64,000 nt of DNA from Prorocentrum cordatum (GCA_963575745.1 CAUYUJ010012614.1:72501-136500), one strand, 5' to 3'. Shown: positions 22,671 through 33,453, counted from the first letter of the stretch. The notes: generated by a model not told the origin, from the sequence alone. Numbers and translations: made by a program.

Positions 22671-23020
22671 GCATTCAAAATGTGGCCCGGAACTGGGAAC
22701 TCGAAGAACGAAGTGGCCTACAGTTGGCTCCGGGCATTCAAAATCATGCCCAGGAATGGAGTTCTGGGAACTCGACACGAAGTGGCCTACAGTTGGCTCC
22801 GGGCATTCAAAATCATGCCCAGGAATGGAGTTCTGGGAACTCGAAGACCACGAAGTGGCCTACAGTTGGCTCCGGGCATCCGGGCATTCAAAATCATGCC
22901 CAGGAATGGAGTTCTGGGAACTCGAAGACCACGAAGTGGCCTACAGTTGGCTCCGGGCATTCAAAATCATGCCCAGGAATGGAGTTCTGGGAACTCGAAG
23001 ACCACGAAGTGCGTTGCTGT
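22671..23020. repeat. Tandem array of about 63-81 bp units
   Basis: Units contain GCATTCAAAATCATGCCCAG, GGAGTTCTGGGAACTCGAAG and CGAAGTGGCCTACAGTTGGC. GCATTCAAA landmarks at 22671, 22734, 22803, 22884 and 22957 give spacings of 63, 69, 81 and 73. It directly abuts the CAGCCT array. Confidence 0.9.
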
Positions 23021-23199
23021 TGGCTAAAAAAAAACTCCGGATTCCGTCCGGCATCTGCCCAGACCCCCCTGGGGAGTCATGATGCTCTCTTTCGAGACCA
23101 CTAGAAACCTATCAGTCTTCGCTGTTAAATAAAAAAACCCTCTGGGGTTTCGGCCCAGCGCGCCAGCCACCCGGAAAGCTGCTCTAGACCCAGTTTCCA

Positions 23200-23590
23200 C
23201 TGCTCCAGATGGCTCCGAGACGGCTTCCAAGACGGCCAAGACGGCCTCCAAATTCGCCCAACATGGTTCAAGATGGCCTCCAAGAAAGCCCAAGAGAGTC
23301 CAAAATGTCTACAAGTTCGCCCAAAAAGCTACCAAGACGGCCAAAGACGGCCCCAGAGGCCCCCAAAAGGCCTCCAAGACGGCCCGAGAGGCAAAAACCC
23401 TTGTTTCCCCTTCGGTTGTTCGAGCAATATTTGGCATTTGCTTATTTTCGTTCTTCCAACGGCCCAGGACGGCTCAAGAGGCCTTCAAGATGACCCCAGG
23501 GCAAACCCCAAGACGCCTCCAAGACGGCCCAGAGGGGGGCTCAAGACGGCCCAAGAGGCTTCCATGACACCCAAGAGCGCGTTTGAATAT
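23200..23590. repeat. CCAAGACGGCC degenerate array, block 2
   Basis: Same word family as 20230-20850, same orientation. It starts about 180 bp after the unit array at 22671-23020. Confidence 0.8.
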
Positions 23591-24265
23591 TCGCGGCCAT
23601 AATGTGCGTTATGGGAAGGGCGGGAAGGGATCACGTAACGCCCCCCCCCCCGCCGTGTGGCTCCGGCACCACAGCGCCTGTGCGCCTCACAGCAAGCACC
23701 ACAGTGCGCAGCACAGTATGCACCGTCGCAGCCACGTGCACTATATCGCCTATGTACTGCGCAGCGCATACGTGCACCATCGTGCAGCACCACAGTGTTT
23801 ACATCCTCTACACTCTCCTTCGAGCATGATTTTGTGCTGGCATTAGCTGCCGCTGTGTTGCATCTACGTTGCACAATGAATGGAGCTAGAGTGCTCTGCT
23901 TTTACAGCCTCCAGAGCCGAAGCACAGCACGAAAGTTGTCTCAAATCTGTACCGCACTGCCTGTGTCCGATGCATGCTGCACGCGTGCACCAACATGCAT
24001 GCGTGCGCCGCGACGCATGCATGCACCACAGCAACCCCGTCCGTCTCAGCGCCTGCGCGGACTTCTTGGATCTGCGCTGAAGCCCCCTCCCTGCCCGCGA
24101 AGGGCGCGCCAGGGGCGTCGCCAGAGGCGCCGCCAGGGGAGCCCAGCGCCGATTTCAGAAATCCCCAAGGAGCTCCGACAAGTGATGTTTATGCATTTTT
24201 TCTTCGACCCTCAGAACATCTTATGCCTCAAGGACTTAAGGTACAAGCGTGCATAATGCTGTAAG
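23591..24265. other. No gene; GCACCACAGTGC-rich stretch
   Basis: Loosely repeated GCACCACAG, GTGCAGCACC and GCATGCATGC words. No frame with a recognisable domain. Confidence 0.45.
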
Positions 24266-24269
24266 GGTG

Positions 24270-24480
24270 CAACCACCCACGATCTACAACTACGACGACG
24301 ACGACAGCTACTACAACGATCGTGACGACGATCGCGACGACAACAACGACCGCACCCAGAAAGCCAACGCCAACCAGGACGACTACTACGACTCCGATCC
24401 CGACGACAATACGACGACCACGATGACGAATATTACGGACGTCGACGACAACAATTACGACAAGTACAACAACAATCACT
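24270..24480. repeat. (ACG/GAC)n imperfect microsatellite
   Basis: Tract of TACGACGACGAC, GATCGTGACGACG and ACAACAACG triplets giving an Asp-rich frame. Confidence 0.85.
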
Positions 24481-24859
24481 TCCCCATCCTGATATCACTT
24501 AATCTACTTGTATTGCTGCGACTCTTGCCTCTACTTCTGCTGCCAATGCCTCTACCACATCTCGTGCGGCCCTGCCAGCACCAGAATACCGAGTGAATCC
24601 CGCGCGCGTGCGCAAACACTTCTGGACCCTACATGTACGACAACAGCCTGCAAGCGCAGCACCATGTCTGCGAGCACAAGCAATGCGGCTGTCAACGTCA
24701 CGCTGAGCCGTGAACGTAGAAGTAGCCTGCTAGCACCACAGCAGCCTGCGAGCACCAGAATGGCAGTGCCGGAGGCGCACCTGGGAAGGGGGGGGTGCGT
24801 TACTTCATGGGGAGGGGGATGGGGGATAGAACGCGCGTTCTGGCCCAGATAATTTCAAA

Positions 24860-25240
24860 AACACGCTCCAAGATGGCCTCCAAGACGGCCCCAAAGCGCC
24901 CTACGAGGGCCCCAAGGCGGTCCAGAGGGGCCCGCAAGACGGCTCACGACGGCGCCGTCGGCACAGGAACGCCCAAGTACGGCCAAAGAGGCCCCGAACA
25001 AGCCCCGAAAAGCCCCTAAGAGGCCGAAGGAGACCCCCAAGAGGCGTCCAAGAGGCTCCCAGGAAGCTCCCAGGAGAGCCCAAGAGTGCCCCAAGAGGCT
25101 CCCAAGAAGTATATTCCTGCTTTTTCTGCTCCTCCTCCTCCTCCTCATCATCATCATCATCCTCCTCCTCCTCCTCCCCTCCTCCTCCTCCTCCTCCTCC
25201 TACTCCCTCGTCCTTCTTCTCCTCATTCTCCTCTTCCTCA
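24860..25240. repeat. CCAAGAGGC array, block 3, plus (CTC)n
   Basis: 24860-25115 repeats CCCCAAGAGG and CCAAGACGGC words. It is followed at 25125-25215 by a CTC/ATC triplet run. Confidence 0.8.
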
Positions 25241-25919
25241 CGTGTTCCCCGAAGGGTTTCAACGACGGCTGGGGGAACACATGGCCAGATAGCTTGACTA
25301 AGCTCTTGCCCAACTTTCGGTCACATAGGCTCTTCTAAAGAAGCAGGGGGCGGCAGTGATTCGCCGTAGTCGCCTTCGATAAGAAATCCTTCAAACCAAT
25401 CCTTATTACGGATTTCTCTGGTCTCCCCTAAGCTCTCCTATGGTGTTCCTCTGATTCCCATTGGTTCCTGTATGGCTTCTCAAGTCTCCACCGACATTCA
25501 TTCGATTTCTGCAGGTGCTCCTTGAATCCGCTGTGCTTCACCACACATGATCTGAAGGCAGCCCAGAAGGACCACTACGACCATGCCGAAATGACCACCA
25601 AATGACTCCAGTATTATCCTCACGTGACACCAGCGGCCCCCACATGACACAAAGATAGCCCGAAACTGACCACTGCGAGGTCCCACGATGATCCCAAGGT
25701 GACCCGCGCTGACCTCACGATGACCACCTCAATGAGTACGAGGAGTGACGATTACTTCAAAGTGACCAGAAGTGCGAGGAGACATGACGAATCGTACGAC
25801 GAGGAAGGAGGAGCACGAATGGGAGCACGAATGACTAGGACGAGGCATACGAGGAGTGATGACGATGCGCACGAGGACCCACGACGAAGAGCACGAGGAA
25901 AGAGAGAGAGAGAGAGAAC

Positions 25920-25960
<41 letters not shown>

Positions 25961-26400
25961 CACTAGGAGAGAGGACGGATAGCGCAAGTAGTCCGGGCAG
26001 TGAGGTTCAGCAGAACGCGAAGTCAGGGCGAGGAGCACGAAGAGTGAGGACAAGGAATGCGATGAGTAAAGAGTGACTGTGAGGAGTAAAGAACTTGAGG
26101 AAAACAGGCGTATATTCTGGTGGAGTGGGAGGAGGTGAATGTGGAGGAAGTTGGAGGAGGAAGGTGGTGGAGGTGAGGTGGAGGTGGAGGACGGTGGAGG
26201 ACAGGTATAAGGAAGTGGAGGAAGACAGTGCTGCTGCGGAGATCGTTTCGTCGACACGGCAGCTGAGCAAGAGGGCCAACTGCTGTGGCTGACCGTGGTG
26301 CTGCCGACATGGCACACACGGACTTCGAGACGGTCCTCCTCCTCCTCCTCCTCCTCCTCCTCCAGCTTTAGTCCTCCCCTACAGTAGGGCCCCGACCACA
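25241..26400. other. No gene; ATGACCAC, (AG)n and GGTGGAGG tracts
   Basis: 25560-25740 has repeated CACATGAC, GATGACC and GTGACC words. 25740-25890 has CGAGGAGTGACGA words. An (AG)n run lies at 25901-25957. 26090-26230 is GGTGGAGG-rich. A CTC run sits at 26333-26362. Frames here follow the repeats. Confidence 0.55.
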
Positions 26401-26984
26401 AGAAACCGTCCACAAGAAACCCAACCCTGAGACCCCAGGACGTCCATCGATTCTTGGTGCGGGAGAGTCACGCTTTCCAGAGAAAAGCCATCGAAACCCA
26501 ATTAACCCAGGGCACCCATGAGGCAGGCAGGGTGTTTCTTGGCATGGGCCCCCACTGTAAACCTTCGAACCCCTCCAAATACGAGGTGAGCGAAATGAGG
26601 ATCACGACGAGAGCGGAGTGCCCAAGGTTGGGCTTAAACGCTGACCTGCCGCTCCCTTCTCCTCGTCGTCGTCCTCTTCCTCCCGTGGACCGCTCGGACA
26701 TCTGAGGATGTCCTCCTCCTCCTCCTCCTCATCCTCCTCCGCTCTCTCTTCCTCCTGGGAGGACCTTTGGGGACCCATGCGGGTCTCTTCAGGGGTGTTT
26801 TTCAACGGGCAACAGAAAACGGAGGGCCCCTGCGGGGCCCATGGGGGCCCCACAGGGGCCATCCGTTGCTCGTTGCCCCCCCCCCATCAAAAAAAGGGGC
26901 CTCCAGACAGCGCCCTTACCATCAACATCAACATCGCCATCGTCATCACAATCGTCATCAGCATCCGTTTGGCACACCCGAGAC

Positions 26985-27195
26985 ACGCTTTATGGTCCAT
27001 AGGGAGCGCCACCGAAGGCCCCAGTGGAAGCGCCCGCACGCACCCCTCCCGCCCATCTTCGCAAACACCCCTCACGCTCTTCGTGGCCCCATAGGGAGCT
27101 CCACCGAAGGCCACAGTGACAGCGCCCGCATGCGCCCCACCCCCCGCCGCCAATTGTGGCACCCCCTCTGACGCTTCGTGGCCCCATATGGAGTT
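26985..27195 (+). repeat. 89-bp satellite, third location
   Basis: CACCGAAGGCCCCAGTGG near 27010 and CACCGAAGGCCACAGTG near 27102, with GCGCCCGCATGCGCC and CGTGGCCCCATAGGGAGC between. These match the 12330-13145 family in the same orientation, 14 kb away. Confidence 0.85.
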
Positions 27196-27199
27196 TCGC

Positions 27200-27247
27200 C
27201 CCATATGCAAGTGTTGGCCCCATATGGTACCAACACTTGCATATGGG
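27200..27247. repeat. Perfect 18-bp inverted repeat (hairpin)
   Basis: CCCATATGCAAGTGTTGG at 27200-27217 and its exact reverse complement at 27230-27247, separated by a 12-base loop. It lies at the end of the third 89-bp satellite block. Confidence 0.95.
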
Positions 27248-28505
27248 TGTGCGCTTCGCCATGATACTGTCGGGGCGTTGACCTAAGGAACCCTACATGA
27301 GGAACGAGGCCCTTTTTCTCATACATTGAATTTCGACTTCCCATCCGAAACCTAAGACACAAGGTTCGGCGAACTGCCGAACAATTGAGGAGCACCGAGC
27401 CCCTCCCCAAGAGCCCCTCCCCAACGAAAGCGGTTCCTTCTTCGGCGCCCCGACTGTAATGTGGGCTTTGGAACTTCTGCGTCAAGTCGCGGCCCCTGGA
27501 GTCCCGACACATTCCCTGGGGCAGCTTCCCGCCGGGATCCCAAGGTCCAGCTGTGGGCCCAGAGGCAAACATCCATGGAAAATGCCCGGATTGAAAAACA
27601 CCTTTTGCGTCGGCGGCTAGGCCAGGGTCGTCTGCGCTGGCGGAAAAAGCTAACCAAACGGGGGGCACCGTTGTAGCGAATTGGCCAGCATACAAGAGGA
27701 AGATGAGGAGGGACGCAGCGGGCGGCCGCAGGGGGGGTGGGGAAAGCGAGGGCCACTCAGGGGGGACGGATCACTCCCTGGGTGAGCTGGCGCGGCGGGG
27801 ACTGCGGCGGCTTCTGCGCCGGGGTTCCAGCGGAAGCGGGGTCCATTACTGGATTGAAAAACACATGCTGTTGGAGATGTGCGCCTCTTGCCTTGATTTG
27901 TTCGTAACGTCTTGGGCGTTCGCCTTTTCTTGTTTTGATTTGTTTTTCGGACTCGTTTGCCGTTGCCCCAGGGCTTTCGGGCGACCATGGCTCGGATCTC
28001 TGGCGGCGAAACGCTCTGGTCGAGGCGCAGCTGCCAGAGAGCAATTCGAGGCTGGAAAGCAGCGGAACACCTGCGAAAACCTCCGCTAATGCCCCCGACG
28101 TTGCCCTTCCTTGCTCCCGGCGCGCTTGGGGGGGAAGTGAAAAGGGGCGGGCCTTATGAGAAGGCTCGGAAGTTTCCCGGCCTTGTGAGAGGTTCCCGAA
28201 GCCTTCCCCGAAGACAAAGGAAACCTCTCAGAAGGCGCGAGGGCTTCTGAGAAGTCCCGCCGCCTTCTGAGAAGTCTCCTTCCCACTCCCCCCCTTCGCT
28301 CGCCGCCGATCCTTGCCCCCCAGCAACGCAGCCGATGCTGCGAGCGAGTCCGGCGCCCCACTGGCGCAACATCAACCCCCACCCAACGCACCCCGGTTCT
28401 AGAGCACAGGGGAGCTCAGAGCTCCATCCCCTGGCCTCGGTCCCTGGGCGGGTAAAAAAAAAACAAAACACACAGTCTGTGGGGGGAAAGAAGACACACA
28501 GGGGG
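27248..28505. other. No supported gene
   Basis: More complex sequence than its surroundings, but no frame on either strand shows a domain I recognise. A 14-base word GGATTGAAAAACAC occurs at about 27588 and again near 27851. 28140-28275 carries three palindromic CTTCTGAGAAG-like words. It may be a decayed element. Confidence 0.4.
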
Positions 28506-28507
28506 AA

Positions 28508-28509
28508 AG

Positions 28510-28543
<34 letters not shown>

Positions 28544-28970
28544 GGGGGAAAAAACACAACACAAAAACACACAAAAACACACGGTGGAGAACAAAAACAC
28601 AAAAACACACAAAAAGGTCCTGGCCCCAGCTCCAGCCGCCCGCCCTGGCTGGCCCCGGCCCTGGCCACCTCCCCTTCCCACTCGCCCCCGTGTGCTCTCG
28701 AAGTCTCTGCATCCAGATCTCCGCCCGACGGTCCGCCGCTGCGCGCCGCGGGGGCCGCGGCTGGCGGGCCGCGGCCAGGCGAAGGCGACGGCGGCGCCTC
28801 CGCGGGCCCCCGAGATGGAGGAGTGGGGAGAGGGAGAGACAGGGGGGGGAGGAGAGAGAGGATCGAGGAGGGGAGGGAGGGGGATGAGGACGGTGAAGGG
28901 AGAGGGACAGGGAGGGAAGGAGGAGGAGGAGACAGGGGGGAGGAGGAGGAGGAGGAGGAGGAGGAGTGCA
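28508..28970. repeat. (CA)n then (GGA)n tracts
   Basis: (AC)n at 28513-28540 and CACAAAAACACA repeats to 28615. 28815-28966 is GGA/GAG-rich and ends in nine or so pure GGA units. This last run is the left border of the SL-headed retrocopy. Confidence 0.85.
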
Positions 28971-29057
28971 AGTACTCAGAGAGGAAGAGACGAGGGCAAG
29001 CGGGCAAGACACGAGAAGAGGGCAAGTGATCCCGATCTCGTCCGACCGCCGCTACGA

Positions 29058-30938
29058 CTACTTCCAAGCTGGCTTCAGTCGCTCGACGCTCTGGCCGTCC
29101 GCATGGGGCCATGCACGGGGAGCGGAAAGATGTAACTCGTGCGAAGCATTATGAAAATCATGATCTGCATTCGGGAACGTGGGAAACACTGGGATGGGGG
29201 GAAGAGGCGGGGTGAGCGAGACAGGGGGCGCAGGGCTGGCCACTCCGACGGGCCTGCAGTCACGCGGGGCCTCAGAACGTGCAGCATCATGAAGGGCGGC
29301 GTCGGGATCCACCAGGGACTCTGCCAGCCCAGAAAGGGCCGTGCTGCAGCAGCGGAGGCGGAGAATATCGGCTCGACGCAGATACGGGGCACCAGGGGCA
29401 GCCCAGCCGTGGTCGCCACCGTCGGCGGCGGCGGTTGCCAGCGGCTCCACACAAACGGGTTCAGGTCGACGTTTTTCATGCAGATGGTCGCCACCGTCGG
29501 GGGCAGCGGCAGCGCGATGGTGAGCACGATCAGGTTCATGCGGAGGCCCGACGGGGACGGCGGCAGCACGGTGGTCATCACGATGAGGTTCAGGCTGAAG
29601 CTCTTGACGCAGATGGTCGCCGCCAGCAGCGGCGGCGTCGGCACGAAGCTCATCACGAACGGGTTCAGGCAAAAGTTCTTGAAGAAGATGGCTGCCACCG
29701 GCGGCGGCAGCGGCAGCAGGAAACTCATCACGAACGAGCTCAGGCAGAAGCTCCTGAAGCAGATGATCGCCACCGCCAGCGTCAGCGGCAGCACGATGCA
29801 CACCACGAACGGGTTCAGGCAGAGGCACATATTGCAGATGATCGCCACCGTCGGCCTCATCATGCACGGGTTCAGGCAGTAGTTCTTCATGCTGGTGGTC
29901 GCCACCGTCGGCGGCAGCCGCAACACGAGGCGCATCAGGAACATGTTCAGGCAGAGGTTCGTCGTGAAGATGGACGCCACCGTCGGTGGCAGCGGAGGGC
30001 TGAGTGCCTACCGTGGACAAGGTGCCCTCGAACACGAGGTCGTACCACTCGTCGAAGAAGCGGATGAGAGGCCTGTTCGCGAGGAGGATATTACGGCGAG
30101 CCGCTCGCCGCCATTCACGAACAAGGGGACGAAGAGCAGGAAGGGCATCCCTTCGAAGACTGGCGCCACCGTCGGCAGCGGCGAGCAAAGATCCAGGTTG
30201 CAGAACGTGGTGTGGAAGCGGTCCAGCTCCGTGGCGAAAGGCCCCATGAGCAGCTCCGTCGCGTGGAACACAGCCAAGGGCGGCTCCAAGAACGGGGCGT
30301 GGGTCATGCAGAAAATCGTCGGCGACCCCATCGGCATCGAATTCAACTGGATGGTAAGCTTGACGTGCAGTTTGACGAACTGGCGGAGGAAGGGGACCAG
30401 CTCCATGCGGGGCAACGTCGGCCACTCCAGGCGGCAGGACGTGACCAGTCACTCCGAGCTGAGGGACATGCGGACGGGCGTGGGGAGCAGCGGCAGCACG
30501 GGCGAGATGTGGGAGCGGACCAGTTCCGTGTCCTGGTGCGGCTCGCTCGCGGAGGACCTGGATGAAGCGTGCAACCTTCGACACCTCGTCGCTCATGCAC
30601 ACGCCCAGGGGGAAGAGCTGTCTTGGGGCGCCTGGCAGTGCCCGTCGTTCGTCGCGAAGAAGAAGAGCGAGCTGAAGATGGACGCGTCCGCCATCCCGAC
30701 AGCGACGCAGGCCGCGTTGAGAGGCACGACGACGACGAATATGAAGTGCAGCTGGCGACCGCGTGTGGGGCATGACGACGCCGCAGGTCAATAACAGCAG
30801 CAGCGGGATCACCCGAGCGTGCGAGAGCATGGACAGATGGACGCGCGGTCCACGGCGGCGGGCGGCGCAACGCTCGGCCAGGGGGGCCTTGGGCGAGACC
30901 GCTGTGGAATCCATTTCGGCCCAAGTCCGAGATCCCAC
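29058..30938 (-). pseudogene. Retrogene body with signal-like N-terminus and 25-26 aa repeats
   Basis: The first Met after the SL is at 30938, with another at 30914. That frame includes LSHARVIPLLLLLTCGVVMP, a plausible signal or anchor segment. Downstream the most protein-like sequence is in another frame: LVPFLRQFVKLHVKLTIQLN (30415-30008), an in-frame TAG, then about seven copies of a hydrophobic repeat whose consensus is roughly PPTVATICMKNFCLNPFVMS (29980-29400). The 626-codon open frame from 30938 is uninterrupted but becomes His/Gly/Pro-rich and repeat-shaped, so it may be a shadow after an early frameshift. No family recognised. Confidence 0.5.
29400..30000 (-). repeat. Intragenic 75-78 bp tandem repeat
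   Basis: Plus-strand landmarks such as AACGGGTTCAGGCA and AAGATGGTCGCCACCGTCGG-like words recur roughly every 75-80 bases. On the minus strand they encode imperfect 25-26 residue units with LNPFVMS and PPTVATI motifs. Copy-to-copy divergence is substantial, so this is an older duplication than the satellites. Confidence 0.75.
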
Positions 30939-30950
30939 GGAGGGGACGGA

Positions 30951-30972
30951 CTTGAGCCAAAATGGCTACGGA
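30951..30972 (-). other. DinoSL relict, complete
   Basis: Minus strand matches all 21 invariant DinoSL bases plus a T at the variable first position. The sequence after the SL is not GT, so this is a copied mRNA leader and not an SL RNA gene. The next base outward begins (GGA)n. Confidence 0.93.
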
Positions 30973-31072
30973 AGGAGGAGGAGGAGGAGGAGGAGGAGGA
31001 GGAGGAGGAGGAGGAGGAGGCAGGGAGGAGGCAGGGAGGAGGAGGCGGAGGAGGAGGAGGAGGAGGAGGAGA
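30973..31072. repeat. (GGA)n microsatellite
   Basis: AGGAGGAGG run with two short interruptions; right border of the SL-headed retrocopy. Confidence 0.95.
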
Positions 31073-31353
31073 AGGGCGCTATGGCGCTCTGGCGCACGCT
31101 CGGCTCCCAGGTGTGGTAGCCTGGCGGCCTCACCTTACTCAACGAGGAGAATCCTTTCCCGCCTTGGCGGGAGCCCACGGCCAAATCGATTCAGACCCTC
31201 GAGCCTTTCCGAGCGGGCTGCTGACAAGATTCGCGGGGCCGCCTCATGCCGCTGGACGCATGCAGCAAGGACAAGACAGAACGCCGCTCAAAATTGCCAG
31301 CGCGAGGAATTTGTGGAATCGGGCATTCCAGGGGTGAGACGAAGGGCCATTTC

Positions 31354-31542
31354 TGACGAACCAACGACACACACCCATACCCATAGGGGGGTCGGAGAGG
31401 GCTATGGGTGCGCGCTGTCGGGTGGGTGTCCCCGCTCGAACGGGAGCGCACCCAGGGTCGACAACCCGCACCCATACCCATAGCCAATCCTGCTCCCAAC
31501 GACCCCCCCCTATGGGCATGGGCGTGTGTTGTTCGCTCGTCA
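31354..31542. repeat. Nested imperfect inverted repeat
   Basis: Outer arms at 31354-31395 and 31498-31542 pair over about 40 bases at roughly 80% by eye (TGACGA...CCCATACCCATAGGGG against its complement). Inner arms at 31402-31423 and 31464-31483 (CTATGGGTGCG with CGGGT, and ACCCGCACCCATACCCATAG) also pair. It lies 150 bp outside the 3' end of the SL-headed LINE, so it is flank and not part of that insertion. Confidence 0.75.
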
Positions 31543-31688
31543 ATCTCGTCGGTCCCGGGACACCTCCACTGCGGGCCTTCGCTCCTGGAGGGGCGGCGCA
31601 CCACGCAACAAACCGTGCTGGCCACACGGGGGCAAGGCCAAGCAACGGACAAAGACAATCCCGCCTCGAAGACCGAGGCGGAACAGAT

Positions 31689-31702
31689 ACGGTGGGGGCA
31701 TT
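31689..31702. repeat. Target-site duplication, left copy
   Basis: ACGGTGGGGGCATT, identical to 36679-36692. It directly precedes TTTT, the complement of a short A-tail. Confidence 0.88.
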
Positions 31703-31815
31703 TTTTCCTGTTTAAGCTGTGTGGGCGCCGAGCGGGCTCGGCGGGTTCTTGCATAAATTCAAGGCGGAGAGGCGGAGGGCCGCGCGGGCGCTTACAGCCG
31801 CCTGCCGAGGCCGCC

Positions 31816-33453
31816 TCAGCCCGCGGCGCGCGTCCCCGCGCGGCCTGCGCGGGCGGGCGCTGCCGTCGCGGCTCGCCCGCGCTCGCGGGCCGCCGCTGCG
31901 TCCGCGAAGCCGTGGGCTCCACGTACACCCTCGAGCCCTGGGCGGGACCGCCGCAGCTCGGCGGCCTCCTCCCGCGGGGCCGCCGCGGCCAGCCGCCGCG
32001 TAGCCGCGGCGCTCGGCGGCGCAGCCGCCTGGCTCCCAGCGCCAGCCGCAGGCGGTGGGGGCTGGGCGGCTGCTGGCAGCCGCTGCGCTGGCACGGGCGT
32101 TGCCACGAGCGCCTGCCCCTCCGCGCCGTGGCCCTGCCTGGCCTGGAGTGCCGCCGCCCAGAGCCGGCGCGTGCACTCCGTTGGCGAGGCAAGCGGCGCG
32201 ATCGGCTCCTTCGACGCTGGCAGGATGCCGCGAGCGAAGTCCGACCGCGCCTGGGCTCTGGATCCCTTCTTGCACTTGGGCTGCCCAGCCGCCGCGCTGG
32301 CCCCGCACTGCTTGCCCAGGCCGCGGTGCGCGTACCTGGGGAGGCGGCAGTACATCCAGCAAGCCGCGCAGACCAAGAAGGGCTCGGAGTCGTCTCCTAC
32401 GACTCTCGACTCCATGAGGAGGTGGCCGTTGACCCTCCATCCCGCTGGACGGGCTGCATCAGCCGCCTCCGCAGTGGCTGGTCCGCTGCTCGCCGCCTCC
32501 GCCGCCAGGCGCGGGCAGGGCGCGGGGGCTGAGGCCTCGCGGCGCCTCGGCTGCACCTGCGCCCTGCGCTGGGCGACACGTCGCAGGGCATCCGCGGGCG
32601 ACTCGGCCGAGGCGGGGCGGCGCCTCCTGGGCGAAGGGCGCGAGCTGGAGGCGCCAGCAGCCGCCGCCGCTGCCAGGGCCGCCGCCGTGGCGAGGAGGGG
32701 GCCGCCATCAGCCGCCGAGGCCTGCGCCTCGGCGTAGCCACCGCAAAGCTCCGCGTCGATCTCCTTCACGTTGCCATCGCCACACAGCGCGACGTGCTCC
32801 GCGTCGCGTGGCGCCTGGCGAACCTGCCGCGGGCGGCGCGCCAAGGGGGCAGCTGGGGGCGGCAGGCTGCTGTCTGCAGGCCGCGGCGGCTGCCCAGGGC
32901 CTCCGCCAGCGGCGTGCCCGACAGCGGCGGCTGCCTCGCGGCCCTCGGGGAGCTCGATGGGCTCCGAGATGCCGCTGCCGCGCACCAGCGCCGCGCCGTC
33001 AGGAGCAGCCACCAGCGCGTCCAGCTCGGCGATGTCAGCCGCGCGCACCTCCACGTCGTGCTTCTTCCCGAACTGGCCGCGCCCCTGTGACTGCAACTTC
33101 GGTGGGCTGAATCCACCTGTCCCAGGGGCGGGCTCCGCCGCGGCGGCGAACAGGGGGTCGGCCTCGCCGTCGAGCTCCGCCGCAATGTAGGGGGTGAGGT
33201 CCCGCAAGCCCGACTCCGTGTCCTGGACCTCGAACTCGGCGGCGAAGCGCGCCGCGAAGCGGGTGCGGGCCTGGCAGCCCTGGAGCAGGCGGGCCTCCTC
33301 GTCGGCGATGGCGTGCATCGCCGCGCCCGCCTTCGCGAGCTGGCCCACGAGGCGGTTGCCGAAGAGCTCCACCTCCATGAGGTCGCCCCGCTCGATGGCC
33401 GCCCGCGAACGGGAGGGGCGCCGCGCCCCTCGCCTGCACCACCCACTCGCCAA
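31816..33453 (-). pseudogene. LINE-A RNase H tail and Cys-rich C-terminus
   Basis: A 545-codon frame. Near its start GDLMEVELFGNRLVGQLAKA with GAAMHAIADEEARLL resembles the end of an RNase H domain (GN-x-x-AD-x-LAK). A long low-complexity linker follows. At residues 345-395 WRVNGHLLMESRVVGD is followed by FLVCAACWMYCRLPRYAHRG and LGKQCG, a likely zinc-binding module of the kind seen at the C-terminus of these LINEs. The stop at 31816 leaves about 110 bp of 3' UTR before the A-tail. The frame differs from that of the RT segment upstream, so a frameshift separates them. Confidence 0.55.

Larger units (their letters stand above)
28971..30972 (-). mobile_element. SL-headed retrocopy inserted in a (GGA)n tract
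   Basis: The minus-strand sequence starts with a full DinoSL at 30972-30951 and runs leftwards until another (GGA)n tract at about 28966. (GGA)n resumes directly after the SL at 30973. This is the structure expected if an SL-trans-spliced mRNA was reverse-transcribed and inserted into a GGA microsatellite. No A-tail is visible at the left end. The body has a signal-like start and a tandem protein repeat, but in more than one frame. Confidence 0.7.

Noticed and set aside
21110-23104. A 664-codon plus-strand ORF as a real gene
   Set aside because: It is formed by CAGCCT hexamers and the next tandem array; hexamer repeats without stops stay open automatically, and no non-repetitive domain is present.
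30911-30925. CCATTTCGGCCCAAG on the plus strand, resembling the DinoSL in the opposite direction
   Set aside because: It lacks the CCGTAG start and has two mismatches in 15. The leader core is partly self-complementary (GCCA...TGGC), so such reverse matches near a real SL are easy to get by chance.
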